A DNA stretch of 14,697 bases from an uncultured Campylobacter sp. (GCA_934728065.1 CAKVDW010000026.1:1-14697), one strand, 5' to 3'; shown: positions 1 to 7,447, counted from the stretch's first letter. The notes: a model not told the origin generated them from the letters alone. Numbers and translations are program-made.

Positions 1-429
1 GATAGTGAAAAATCTATAAGCGAATCTAAAGTAGTTTCAAATGTAGTTTCAAGCGAATCTAACGCAAAATCAAGCAACGAATCTAGTGCAAAATCTAGTA
101 AAAATTCAAACAAAGATTCACAAACCCAAAAAGAACAAATGGTGTTAGAAGTGGTGAGGAAATGGAAAACACTGCAAGAAAATATGGCAGATATTCGCTC
201 GGAGAATGTCCAAGCGGAAAATGCTAAAGTTCAAAATGCTAGAATTTTGGGAGTTAAAATGATAAAAAAATTGCACAAGATATTACTTGCTTTGTCTTTT
301 GCTGGTTGCTATATATGTGTTGCTTTTGACTTGCGTGAAGTATATAACCAAAAAGACTATGCAAGGTGTGAGGACGATGAGAAATTTTGGGAAATATGTG
401 GTAATATTATTCGACAAAAGGGCTTATAA
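1..429 (+). CDS. C-terminal part of an unrecognised Ser/Asn/Lys-rich protein with a membrane segment (5' truncated by window edge)
   Basis: Frame 1 is open from the first base to a TAA at 427-429, so this is the 3' end of a longer gene. About 46 residues of low complexity come first, rich in Ser, Asn, Lys and Glu, with short internal repeats (SSES, NESSAKSS). Then comes a charged, probably helical stretch (VRKWKTLQENMADIRSENV) and a hydrophobic segment (ILLALSFAGCYICVAF), followed by a short tail with two more Cys. This suggests a linker, a coiled coil and a membrane anchor. An internal ATG at 259 has its own GGGAG at 249-253, five bases upstream. A separate 56-residue product starting MIKKLHKILLALSFAGC, with a poor lipobox (FAGC), is therefore possible. 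The line 61-120 counts 30% G+C. I do not recognise the family. That the frame is coding is likely but not proven. Confidence 0.55.
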   Translation, partial: DSEKSISESKVVSNVVSSESNAKSSNESSAKSSKNSNKDSQTQKEQMVLEVVRKWKTLQENMADIRSENVQAENAKVQNARILGVKMIKKLHKILLALSFAGCYICVAFDLREVYNQKDYARCEDDEKFWEICGNIIRQKGL

Positions 430-557
430 AACGAGTAAAGAAAAATATATCAAGATTATATATTATTATTTTATTTGCATTTTCAATCATTTCTCAAACA
501 CAAAATCACAAACACTTTCCTAAAAATAGAGACGAACTCATCACATTAAAACTAACC

Positions 558-566
558 TGCTACAAT
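558..566 (+). promoter_or_regulatory. Extended -10 promoter for the pseudouridine synthase gene
   Basis: TGC at 558-560 directly precedes TACAAT at 561-566, 21 bases before the ATG at 588. No convincing -35 is seen, which is usual for housekeeping promoters in this group. The same TGC-TAnnAT form recurs before several other genes in the window. Confidence 0.5.
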
Positions 567-587
567 TATGCTTTTACAAGGACAAAA

Positions 588-1346
588 ATGCGTATCAATC
601 AATTCATCGCACACAACAGCGATTTTTCACGGCGTGAAGCGGACGAACTCATCAAACAAGGGCTTGTCAAAATCGGCGCAAAAACGGCTGAATTCAGCGA
701 CAGCGTAGGCGAAAACGACAAGGTTTTCGTGCGGGGCAAAAGGCTAGCAAGGCGCAAGCAGTTTTCGCTCATCATCTACCACAAGCCAAAGGGCGAGCTG
801 GTTTCGCGCAAGGACGAGCGCGGGCGCAGGCTGGTTTATGAGAGTTTGCCGCGTGAATTTGGGGCGTGGCGCAGCGTAGGACGGTTGGATTATGCGAGTA
901 GTGGGCTTTTGCTCTTAACAGACTCGCCCGTCATCGCCACAGCCTTAATGCAAAGCGATTTGGAGCGCGAATACTACCTTAAAATCAAAGGTTTGCTTGA
1001 TGAAAAAGTGCTTGAAGCTATGAAAAATGGGCTTGAAATCTCTGGCTTAAAAGGCGCACACGCTCAAAGCAAAATCACCACGATGAAAATCGCGCCCTTT
1101 TTAGACTATGAAATTTTTGGCGCAAGTGGCGGCTACACCAAGCTTCGCGTGCTGATAAATGAGGGACAAAACAGGGAGCTTAGGCGGTTTTTTGGGTATT
1201 TTGACTTAAAGGTTATGGATTTAAAGCGTGTTGGCTTTGGTGCGCTGGCACTTGGCGCGCTCAAAGAGCGTAAATTTCGCTATCTCACAAAGGGCGAGTA
1301 TGACAAACTACGAGATTTCCTTAAAATAAATGGGGTGAGGTATTAA
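588..1346 (+). CDS. rRNA pseudouridine synthase, RsuA/RluB family
   Basis: Isomerises one specific uridine in ribosomal RNA to pseudouridine. Residues 1 to about 55 form an S4-type RNA-binding domain (MRINQFIAHNSDFSRREADE). The catalytic domain then begins with LIIYHKPKGELVSR. The catalytic aspartate is D101 in the family signature SVGRLDYASSGLLLLTDS, and the late motif EGQNRELRRFF matches the conserved EGxxRxxRRMF. The length (252 aa) is normal. The ATG at 588 is supported by AAGGA at 578-582. Whether it modifies 16S (RsuA-like) or 23S (RluB-like) rRNA cannot be told from sequence alone, so no symbol is given. The gene is relatively GC-rich (28 of 60 bases in the line 1141-1200). Its TAA overlaps the stop codon of the opposite-strand stub. 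Confidence 0.9.
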   Translation: MRINQFIAHNSDFSRREADELIKQGLVKIGAKTAEFSDSVGENDKVFVRGKRLARRKQFSLIIYHKPKGELVSRKDERGRRLVYESLPREFGAWRSVGRLDYASSGLLLLTDSPVIATALMQSDLEREYYLKIKGLLDEKVLEAMKNGLEISGLKGAHAQSKITTMKIAPFLDYEIFGASGGYTKLRVLINEGQNRELRRFFGYFDLKVMDLKRVGFGALALGALKERKFRYLTKGEYDKLRDFLKINGVRY

Positions 1347-1657
1347 ATTTTTAGGCTTAAGTTTTTTTCAAAAGCCCTTATAATCCCCTTAAGACACATT
1401 TCTTTATAGATGAGTGCTAGGTGGTTTAGAATTTGGCTTTGCTTTTTATTAGTTAGCACGATTTGGGCTAAGGCTTTTTCTCTTGCTTGTGTGTTTGGCA
1501 GTGCAGTTTTTGCCTCAATATATAAAAGCGGCTTGCCTTGTTTGTCAAATAAAATAATATCTATTTGCCCACTATCATATTTGCAAAGCTTGGGATTAAA
1601 ATAATTCTGAGTAAATTTTACTTTAAAGCCTATTTCATCATTTGTTGTTTTTATCAT
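1343..1657 (-). pseudogene. Probable truncated N-terminus of a type II restriction-modification enzyme (PD-(D/E)XK nuclease part)
   Basis: 104 codons from ATG 1657 with a good AGGGAG site at 1664-1669. The residues DSGQIDIILFD...PLLYIEAK carry the PD-(D/E)XK pattern: Asp33, then Glu48-Ala-Lys50. With the opening TTNDEIGFKVKFTQNYF this resembles the start of long fused nuclease-methylase (type IIG-like) proteins that I recall from Campylobacter and Helicobacter, which run to many hundreds of residues. Here the similarity seems to stop near residue 84 (LALIYK). A short basic tail follows, and the frame ends exactly at the rsuA-like stop codon. No methylase motif is present. I read it as a decayed remnant left by a deletion. 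A small stand-alone nuclease or modifier is the alternative. It lies 49 bases downstream of the vWA gene on the same strand. Confidence 0.55.
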
Positions 1658-1706
1658 TTAAAACTCCCTATCAATGCAAATTTTATCACACACAAAACAA
1701 GCCAAA

Positions 1707-2777
1707 TCACTCATCAGGGTTATCAGGGTCGTAGGCTTTGTGTGCCTTGTTGATTCTTATTTCTTTGTCGATTTTACGCATATCAAAGTCCTTGCCATCG
1801 TTGCTTGTGGTAAGAATTTGCTTTTTAAAATCATAAGCATTGCCCACATTATGATAAGTGCCATTTGTAGCTTGGGCTAAGTCTTTTAGGTATTTTAAAT
1901 CAGCCCCGATGGCAAAAGTGTGAATTTTCACAAGGTTTTGCGCTTTGTTTTTGGAGTTTTTGACTATGTTTTGATTAAGATTACTCGTTAAAGTAAGCAC
2001 CTTTTGAGAGTTTTGCATATCGCTTGGCTCAGCGTTGCTGATGAGATAAATTTCCTTTGTCAAGCCGTTGTCCTTTGTAAAATTTGACATAGCCTTAATC
2101 AAAGAAAGATTAAGCATTTTTGTCTGTGAGTCCCTGCCTTTTACTTTGTTTAAAGCCTTTGTAAAACTTTGCTCATCATAAAATGTGCCAAGTTCGGTTG
2201 AATTTAAGCCAGAAAAAGACACAAGCGAGATTTTAGCGTAGTTTTGTCCGTCTTTAAAGATATTTTGAGCGATAAAAGGGGCTATTTCTTTGAGTGCGGC
2301 GTTGTATTTTTGCATAGATGAGTTTGCGTTGATTACTATGGCAAGCTCTTTTGTGGGATTTGTGCCTAGTTTTATGTTAAAATCGCCGTTTTTAAAGTGC
2401 AAAATGCTAAAACTTTGCTTATCGCAAACACTTTTCACGCTCAAAGTGTCATTTTGTAGAGCGTAAGAAATGGCTCTATCAGCACTGATAAAATTTGCAT
2501 TTTCTTTTATCCCGCCCACTAAAAAATTGCCCGCAAAGCGAATGATTTTGCTTTGTTTGGAGTTTTCATCGTATTTTAAGCCATCAATACTGCTGCCATT
2601 ATACACGGTAATGGTATTTGGACTAAAAGCTGAGTGTTGATGCGCTACTTTTTCATCACAACTTGCCCCAAAGATGAGACTATAAAGCATTTGATTAAAA
2701 TAATGCTCATCAATCACAATGTCATCATTTGCATAAACAAAGCAAAAGCACAAAAGACACAAGAACCACTTTTTCAT
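1707..2777 (-). CDS. Exported von Willebrand factor A-like domain protein with altered metal site
   Basis: 356 aa from the ATG at 2777, chosen because AAGGAG lies at 2783-2788, five bases upstream, and because a signal peptide follows at once (MKKWFLCLLCFCFVYA, probable cut before NDD). A longer version from 2834 would bury that signal. Residues about 17-140 are an unrecognised N-terminal region with two Cys (40, 118). Residues about 143-320 fit a vWA fold: strand ELAIVIN, then NANSSM at 150-155, a Thr near 219 in DSQTKMLNLSL, LISNAEPSD at 245-253, and KIHTFAIGADLKYLKDLAQATNGTY near the end. In typical vWA domains the first and fourth motifs are DxSxS and TD. Here both aspartates are Asn (150, 248), so metal binding may be weakened. 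Likely periplasmic or secreted and involved in protein contacts. The partner is unknown. Confidence 0.8.
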   Translation of the reverse strand: MKKWFLCLLCFCFVYANDDIVIDEHYFNQMLYSLIFGASCDEKVAHQHSAFSPNTITVYNGSSIDGLKYDENSKQSKIIRFAGNFLVGGIKENANFISADRAISYALQNDTLSVKSVCDKQSFSILHFKNGDFNIKLGTNPTKELAIVINANSSMQKYNAALKEIAPFIAQNIFKDGQNYAKISLVSFSGLNSTELGTFYDEQSFTKALNKVKGRDSQTKMLNLSLIKAMSNFTKDNGLTKEIYLISNAEPSDMQNSQKVLTLTSNLNQNIVKNSKNKAQNLVKIHTFAIGADLKYLKDLAQATNGTYHNVGNAYDFKKQILTTSNDGKDFDMRKIDKEIRINKAHKAYDPDNPDE

Positions 2778-2803
2778 TTCATCTCCTTTTGTTTTTATAA
2801 ACC

Positions 2804-2809
2804 ATTGTA
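2804..2809 (-). promoter_or_regulatory. Possible -10 element for the vWA gene
   Basis: On the minus strand TACAAT lies 26 bases before the ATG at 2777, with a TTGCAT 19 bases further upstream as a poor -35. This is weaker than the other promoters in the window because the TGC extension is missing. Confidence 0.3.
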
Positions 2810-2902
2810 ATATCAAGGCATTAACCAAATGCAAATATCAATTTCAAGCTGATTAAATTTATGCAGTGCAACAAAATACTTACGCAAAAAGCTAAAAATT
2901 TA

Positions 2903-2911
2903 TGCTATCAT
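2903..2911 (+). promoter_or_regulatory. Extended -10 promoter for zupT
   Basis: TGC at 2903-2905 followed by TATCAT at 2906-2911 gives a leader of about 30 bases before the ATG at 2948. I could not recognise a Fur or Zur operator near it by eye. Confidence 0.45.
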
Positions 2912-2947
2912 TTTATCTTTAAATGAGTTTCAAACGAAAGAAAGCAA

Positions 2948-3784
2948 ATGGAATTTAGCACTTATCAAATTTTCATCGCCTTTTTGCTGTCCTTGCTTGC
3001 TGGTATTTCTACCTGTATCGGTGCTGTGGCGGTGTTTTTTCTCAAAAAAGACAGCCCAAAAGTCCTATCCATAGGGCTTAGCTTTTCTGCGGGTGTGATG
3101 ATTTATATCTCTTTTATGGAGATTTTGCCTGAGGCTTTTGAGGGGTTTTCTAGCCTAAATTTAGGCATTTGGGACAAGATTTTGGGCTTGGTGTGCTTTT
3201 TTATAGGCATTTTACTCTCAGCCTTTGTGGATAAACTCATACCAAATGACTTGCACAAGCAAGAACAAAACGCCTACAAAGAGCTTAAATTCGAGCTTGT
3301 GGGCGAGCAAAAAGCTCCATATCACACCAAAAAACTGCAAAGAATGGGCGTTTTGCTTGCTATCATCATCGCCCTACACAACTTCCCTGAGGGCTTTGCG
3401 ACATTTATATCTACGCTGAGCGACTTTTCTTTCGGGCTTGTGATAGCTTTGGCTGTGATGATACACAACATACCAGAGGGTATGATGGTGTCCTTGCCGA
3501 TTTATCACTCCACAGGCAGCAAGAAAAAAGCCTTTGTGTATGCTACGCTTTCAGGGCTTAGCGAGCCTTTGGGCGCGCTTGTGTGTGCTTTGGCGCTTTT
3601 GCCCTTTATGAGTGAAACCGTGCTAGCGGTGATTTTTGCGCTTGTGGCGGGGATAATGGTGTATATTTCTTTTGATGAGCTTTTGCCTGCGGCGAAATTC
3701 TACGGCAAGGCGCACCACTGCCTTTACGGCTTGCTCGTGGGAATGGGCGTGATGGCGTTTAGCCTGCTTTTGCTGAATGGCTAA
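2948..3784 (+). CDS. zupT: ZIP-family zinc/divalent metal transporter ZupT
   Basis: Inner-membrane importer of Zn2+, with broader divalent cation range in characterised ZupT proteins. The 278 residues form about eight membrane segments. The two signature metal-site motifs are HNFPEG (144-149, His144 and Glu148) and HNIPEG (173-178, His173 and Glu177), on adjacent helices as in all ZIP proteins. LSEPLGA (204-210) is also conserved in the ZupT branch. The loop at about 100-130 (LHKQEQNAYKELKFELVGEQ) is the usual variable cytoplasmic loop. Start: ATG 2948 with only a weak purine-rich site (GAAAG about 2936-2940). The gene stands alone, divergent from the vWA gene. It is GC-rich (34 of 60 bases in the line 3541-3600), unlike its left neighbour. 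Confidence 0.93.
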   Translation: MEFSTYQIFIAFLLSLLAGISTCIGAVAVFFLKKDSPKVLSIGLSFSAGVMIYISFMEILPEAFEGFSSLNLGIWDKILGLVCFFIGILLSAFVDKLIPNDLHKQEQNAYKELKFELVGEQKAPYHTKKLQRMGVLLAIIIALHNFPEGFATFISTLSDFSFGLVIALAVMIHNIPEGMMVSLPIYHSTGSKKKAFVYATLSGLSEPLGALVCALALLPFMSETVLAVIFALVAGIMVYISFDELLPAAKFYGKAHHCLYGLLVGMGVMAFSLLLLNG

Positions 3785-3940
3785 ATTTTTGTGAATTTAA
3801 ATTTGCCTTTAATTAGAAAAGCTGAATTCAAATTCTAAATGAGCGAAAATTTTGCGCACAAAATTAAACTAAACGCTAAATAAATGAGCTTTAAGGCATT
3901 ATCAAGGCGTAAATTCAAAGTCAAATTGATTTACAATTTT

Positions 3941-3950
3941 TGGCTAAAAT
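3941..3950 (+). promoter_or_regulatory. Probable -10 promoter for kgtP-like gene
   Basis: TGGC followed by TAAAAT (3945-3950), preceded by a T-rich stretch, 20 bases before the ATG at 3971. The TG is one base further out than in the other promoters here. Confidence 0.4.
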
Positions 3951-3970
3951 TCTCAGCAAAAAGGACAAAA

Positions 3971-5245
3971 ATGCAAACAACCAAACTAAGCAAAAAGGCT
4001 CAAATTCACTCTGTTATCGCTGCAAGTAGTGGCAATCTTGTTGAATGGTTTGACTTTTATATTTATGGTTTTGCGGCTGTGTATTTTGCTCATAATTTTT
4101 CTAATGCCACTTCGACACTTTTTCAGCAAATTGAAATTTTTGGTGTCTTTGCGGCTGGCTTTTTAATGCTGCCTGTTGGAAGCATTATTTTTGGCAAAAT
4201 GGCTGACATTAAGGGGCGTAAAAGGGCGATGATAGTTTCTATCATCTTTATGGCATTTGGTTCTTTTGGCATAGCCTTTTTGCCTGATAAACAAGCAATT
4301 GGAGATATAGCTGTGGTGTTTTTGCTGCTTTTGCGGCTTATTCAAGGCATAGCAGTTGGCGGGGAATTTGGTATAGTTGCAGCTTATTTAACAGAAATTG
4401 CCCCACAAGGCAAAAGAGGCTTTGTATCAAGCTTTCAATATGTTACCATAATCGGCGGACAACTTCTTGCGGTTGCAAGCATTAGCCTTTTATTTTTGTT
4501 TATAGATGAAAGACAAATGCAAGAATTTGGTTGGAGAATTTTATTTTTCGTGGGCGGAGTTTTGGCTGTTTTAAGCCTCTTTTTTAGAAGTTTTATACAA
4601 GATAATTCTCATAAAGTCCTTGAAAATTATGCTGATAGAGGGAGCTTTAAAGCCCTTTTTAAATCCTACAAAGCCCTTTTAATAGTAATAGGCGTAACAG
4701 CTGGTTGCACCATAGGCTTTTATGCAATCACAGTTTATCCTAAGGTATTTATGATAAATAACGGCGTTGATACAATCTTAGCCAATAACATTATGCTAGG
4801 CTCTTTATTTGTGCTGTGCGTGGCTATACCCTTTATCGGCGCAATTAGCGATAAAATAGGCTTTAAAATTTCACTCTTCATTTATCTTGGTTTTTGCCTT
4901 GTAGGGACTTATCCGCTTTTTATGGCTTTAAAAAGCGTAGCATTAAGCGGGTCAAATGAGTTTTTGCTCTTTGTTATAGTTTGTTTTATGTGTTTTATGT
5001 TAAGTTTTTACACAGCTGTGGCAGCTATTTCTAAAACCTCACTTTTTCCGCCACAAATTCGCGCACTTGGTGCTGGACTTGGGTGTATGATAAGTGTGGG
5101 ACTTTTTGGCGGAAGCGTGAATTATGTAGCCTTGCAATTTAAAGCACTTGGCATAGAATGGGGCTTTTTTGTGTATTTTGGCGTTATTGCTTGTATCTCG
5201 CTTATTTGCACAGCTTTAATACCAAAGCAAAGAGAACTTGATTAG
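3971..5245 (+). CDS. kgtP: 2-oxoglutarate:H+ symporter, KgtP-like (MFS, metabolite:H+ symporter family)
   Basis: Imports 2-oxoglutarate or a related carboxylate with protons across the inner membrane. 424 aa, about 12 membrane segments. The start of segment 1, SSGNLVEWFDFYIYG, is the MHS-family signature. MFS motif A is GKMADIKGRKRAM (75-87). FQYVTIIGGQLLAV, SFYTAVAAISK and PPQIRALGAGLG match E. coli KgtP closely as I remember it, better than they match ProP or citrate carriers. The frame stays open upstream to an ATG at 3884. I chose 3971 because AAGGA (3961-3965) sits five bases before it and because the extra 29 residues are basic and unlike the family. It is strikingly AT-rich (17 G+C of 60 in the line 4561-4620) beside GC-rich zupT. 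The substrate is inferred. Confidence 0.85.
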   Translation: MQTTKLSKKAQIHSVIAASSGNLVEWFDFYIYGFAAVYFAHNFSNATSTLFQQIEIFGVFAAGFLMLPVGSIIFGKMADIKGRKRAMIVSIIFMAFGSFGIAFLPDKQAIGDIAVVFLLLLRLIQGIAVGGEFGIVAAYLTEIAPQGKRGFVSSFQYVTIIGGQLLAVASISLLFLFIDERQMQEFGWRILFFVGGVLAVLSLFFRSFIQDNSHKVLENYADRGSFKALFKSYKALLIVIGVTAGCTIGFYAITVYPKVFMINNGVDTILANNIMLGSLFVLCVAIPFIGAISDKIGFKISLFIYLGFCLVGTYPLFMALKSVALSGSNEFLLFVIVCFMCFMLSFYTAVAAISKTSLFPPQIRALGAGLGCMISVGLFGGSVNYVALQFKALGIEWGFFVYFGVIACISLICTALIPKQRELD

Positions 5246-5276
5246 ACTGCTAAGAGTGGTAAAATTTGCAAAAATG

Positions 5277-5285
5277 TGCTAAAAT
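5277..5285 (+). promoter_or_regulatory. Extended -10 promoter for the zeta-like gene
   Basis: TGC (5277-5279) plus TAAAAT (5280-5285), 21 bases before the ATG at 5307. It suggests the gene is transcribed on its own and not only by read-through from kgtP. Confidence 0.5.
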
Positions 5286-5306
5286 AAACACAAAAAAGGA
5301 CAAAAA

Positions 5307-5915
5307 ATGAATGCAAAGCCTACGGCTTTTATCTTTGCGGGCATTAACGGAGCGGGCAAAAGCACGCTTTATTATGATGAGCTTTTAAAAAACAAATACT
5401 TTGGCACACGCATAAATACCGATGAATTTGTCAGTAGTTTTGGGAGTTGGAAAAATCCAAACGACCAATTTAAAGCCGCTAAAATAGCCCTAAAAGTGCG
5501 TCAAAATTGTATCCAAATGAGCGCAAATTTCAACCAAGAAACAACGCTTTGCGGCAAAAGCATACTTAATCTTTTCAAAGAACTCAAAAACAAAGACTAT
5601 GAAATTCAGCTTTATTATGTGGGCGTAAATACGCCACAAATCGCCAAAGAAAGAGTAAGGGCAAGGGTGGCAAAAGGCGGACATAATATCGATGAGCGCA
5701 TTATCGATAAACGCTTTGATGAGACTTTGCGTAACCTTACAAAGGTGTTTAAATTTTGCGATAAAATCGTTTTGTTTGACAACACAAAGCTGTATAAAAG
5801 GATTTTCAAATACGATAAAACAAAACATTGCCTAGAAAATTTTACAACGCCAAATATAAAATGGCTTGATGATAAAATTCTTTTAGCGTGCGAAAATTGT
5901 AGTAAAAGGCTTTGA
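5307..5915 (+). CDS. Zeta-toxin-like P-loop kinase without an evident antitoxin
   Basis: 202 aa. The Walker A motif AGINGAGKST (11-20) near the N-terminus, then INTDEF (Asp39), NQETTL (Glu78), and the segment ERVRARVAKGGHNIDERII...RF (115-137), match the zeta-toxin/PezT-like ATP-binding fold. Studied zeta toxins phosphorylate UDP-N-acetylglucosamine and block cell-wall synthesis. Many chromosomal relatives of this size have unknown substrates. It lacks a small partner gene: the gaps on both sides (5246-5306 and 5916-6027) are too short for an epsilon-type antitoxin, and the neighbours are transporters. It may be self-contained or may have a non-toxic role. Start ATG 5307 with AAGGA at 5296-5300. 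Composition is AT-leaning (20 of 60 in the line 5581-5640). Confidence 0.8.
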   Translation: MNAKPTAFIFAGINGAGKSTLYYDELLKNKYFGTRINTDEFVSSFGSWKNPNDQFKAAKIALKVRQNCIQMSANFNQETTLCGKSILNLFKELKNKDYEIQLYYVGVNTPQIAKERVRARVAKGGHNIDERIIDKRFDETLRNLTKVFKFCDKIVLFDNTKLYKRIFKYDKTKHCLENFTTPNIKWLDDKILLACENCSKRL

Positions 5916-5952
5916 TTCATCACATAAGGCTGAATTCAATTTGAATAAATTT

Positions 5953-5961
5953 TGCTAGAAT
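5953..5961 (+). promoter_or_regulatory. Extended -10 promoter for dcuC
   Basis: TGC (5953-5955) plus TAGAAT (5956-5961) in an AT-rich gap, leaving a leader of about 60 bases before the GTG start at 6028. Confidence 0.45.
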
Positions 5962-6027
5962 GTCTTTTAATTCATTTTTCTACGATAAACTGTATATTAA
6001 ATATTTCCAAATTTTTAAAGGCTTTTT

Positions 6028-7428
6028 GTGGCTATATTTTCAACTTTTTTTGCAGTTGTAGTTGTGGCGTATTATATACTTAAAAAGTATAACCCTATTT
6101 TTACCTTTTTGTTTTCAGGGTATATTATCTTAATTTTTGCTTTTTATTATTTTGGTGCGCCTATCCCAAATGCTCAAATTAGAGAAAATTCAAATTTTTT
6201 AGACCTAGTGCTTGATGGATTTGCCTTTATTACGGCAACTTTTCAAAGCAAACTTGCAGGAGTTGGATTTATCATTATGAGTGTGGCAGGGTTTGCAGCC
6301 TATATGAAACACATTAACGCTTCTGTAAAACTTGCTTTTTTGGCTAATAAACCGCTTGGAAAGATTAAAAATAAATATCTCATTTTAAGCGGAACTTTCA
6401 TTGTGGGTATGGCTTTAAAGCTTGTGATTACAAGTGGCGTGGGTCTTTTTCTTTTGCTTTTAGCTTGTATTTATCCTGTCTTAATCGCTCTTAAAATTCG
6501 TCCTATTACGGCTGTTTGTGTGCTGTCTTTGATTGCTCTTGATTATGGTCCTCAAGATGCAAATTTTATCAATATGGCAGATATGGTTGGACAAAAAGAT
6601 AATGTCGTGGGGCTTTTTTTAAATTATCAACTTTGGGTTGGACTTGTTTATATTGTGCTAATTGCTGTGTTAATTCCCTTTTATTTTGCTTGGATTGATA
6701 AGAGAGATAAAGCCAAAGGCGTGCTTTGTGATGAGGTGCAAACGCCTAAAATTATAAATCCAAAATGCCCCACTTTTTATATGGTTTTTCCTTTACTTCC
6801 CGTGATATTTTTGTTCGCGGCTTATTTTTTGGATATAAAACTTGATGTGATAACGGCAAATTTCATCAGCATAGCCCTTGTGTTTATTGCTGAATTTATT
6901 CGCCATAAAGATGCTAAAAAGCTGGGCGAGGATATGGTTGTGATTTTGCGTGCAATGGCTGAAATTTTTGTCAGTGTTGTAAGCATTATTGTAGCGGCTA
7001 GTGTTTTTGCTGAGGGCATAAAGGCACTTGGAGGCATAGGCATTTTAACTGATGCTGTGAGCGTTTTAGGTAAAGATGGCGAATTTGCTAATTTTGCTGT
7101 GTTAGTAAGCATTGCGGTTTTGAGCTTTTTGGTTTATGGCTTTGCTGTTATTATGGGAAGTGGAATTGCCGTTTTTAACGCCTTTGGTCGTTTAGCACCT
7201 GAGATTGCTACAAGGCTAGGGATTGCTCCTATTGCGTTGGTTTTACCCATTGAAGTTGCTTCTTGTTTGGGGCGTGCAGCTTCGCCTATTGCACCCGGTA
7301 TTATCGTTTTGGCTGCTTTTGCTAAGGTTTCGCCCATAGACATTGTCAAGCGCACTGCACCGCTTTTATTTTTCGCAATGCTTGTTAATATCTTTGTTTG
7401 CTTTTATTTAGCTCAGGCTAAACCTTAA
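6028..7428 (+). CDS. dcuC: C4-dicarboxylate transporter, DcuC family
   Basis: Inner-membrane carrier for fumarate, succinate, malate or aspartate. In characterised bacteria DcuC mainly exports succinate during fumarate respiration. 466 aa with about 12 membrane segments. The block GFAAYMKHINASVKLAFLANKPL matches the E. coli DcuC block GFAAYMTHIGAN...LASKPL. The later features FLRHKDAKK-like loop (residues about 290-298), VAASVFAEGIKALG, MGSGIAVFNAFG, ASCLGRAASPIAPG and KVSPIDIVKRT also align. The start is a GTG with AAAGG at 6017-6021, six bases upstream, and no in-frame ATG lies near it. The gene is very AT-rich (18 of 60 in the line 6061-6120). With the kgtP-like gene and the probable second carrier at the right edge it makes this a dicarboxylate-transport-rich region. 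Confidence 0.9.
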   Translation: MAIFSTFFAVVVVAYYILKKYNPIFTFLFSGYIILIFAFYYFGAPIPNAQIRENSNFLDLVLDGFAFITATFQSKLAGVGFIIMSVAGFAAYMKHINASVKLAFLANKPLGKIKNKYLILSGTFIVGMALKLVITSGVGLFLLLLACIYPVLIALKIRPITAVCVLSLIALDYGPQDANFINMADMVGQKDNVVGLFLNYQLWVGLVYIVLIAVLIPFYFAWIDKRDKAKGVLCDEVQTPKIINPKCPTFYMVFPLLPVIFLFAAYFLDIKLDVITANFISIALVFIAEFIRHKDAKKLGEDMVVILRAMAEIFVSVVSIIVAASVFAEGIKALGGIGILTDAVSVLGKDGEFANFAVLVSIAVLSFLVYGFAVIMGSGIAVFNAFGRLAPEIATRLGIAPIALVLPIEVASCLGRAASPIAPGIIVLAAFAKVSPIDIVKRTAPLLFFAMLVNIFVCFYLAQAKP

Positions 7429-7447
7429 ATTCAGCCACAAACAAATG

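Noticed and set aside
287..523. Open frame of 78 codons overlapping the end of the left-edge gene
   Set aside because: It lies in another frame of an already open region, has no ribosome binding site and gives a low-complexity hydrophobic product. It is most likely chance in AT-rich sequence.
405..587. Stop-free stretch in the same frame as the pseudouridine synthase, upstream of its ATG, encoding a hydrophobic segment
   Set aside because: It has no ATG, GTG or TTG start, and the promoter TGCTACAAT and AAGGA site lie inside it. The S4 domain begins properly at the ATG 588, so it is not an N-terminal extension. It could be remnant sequence.
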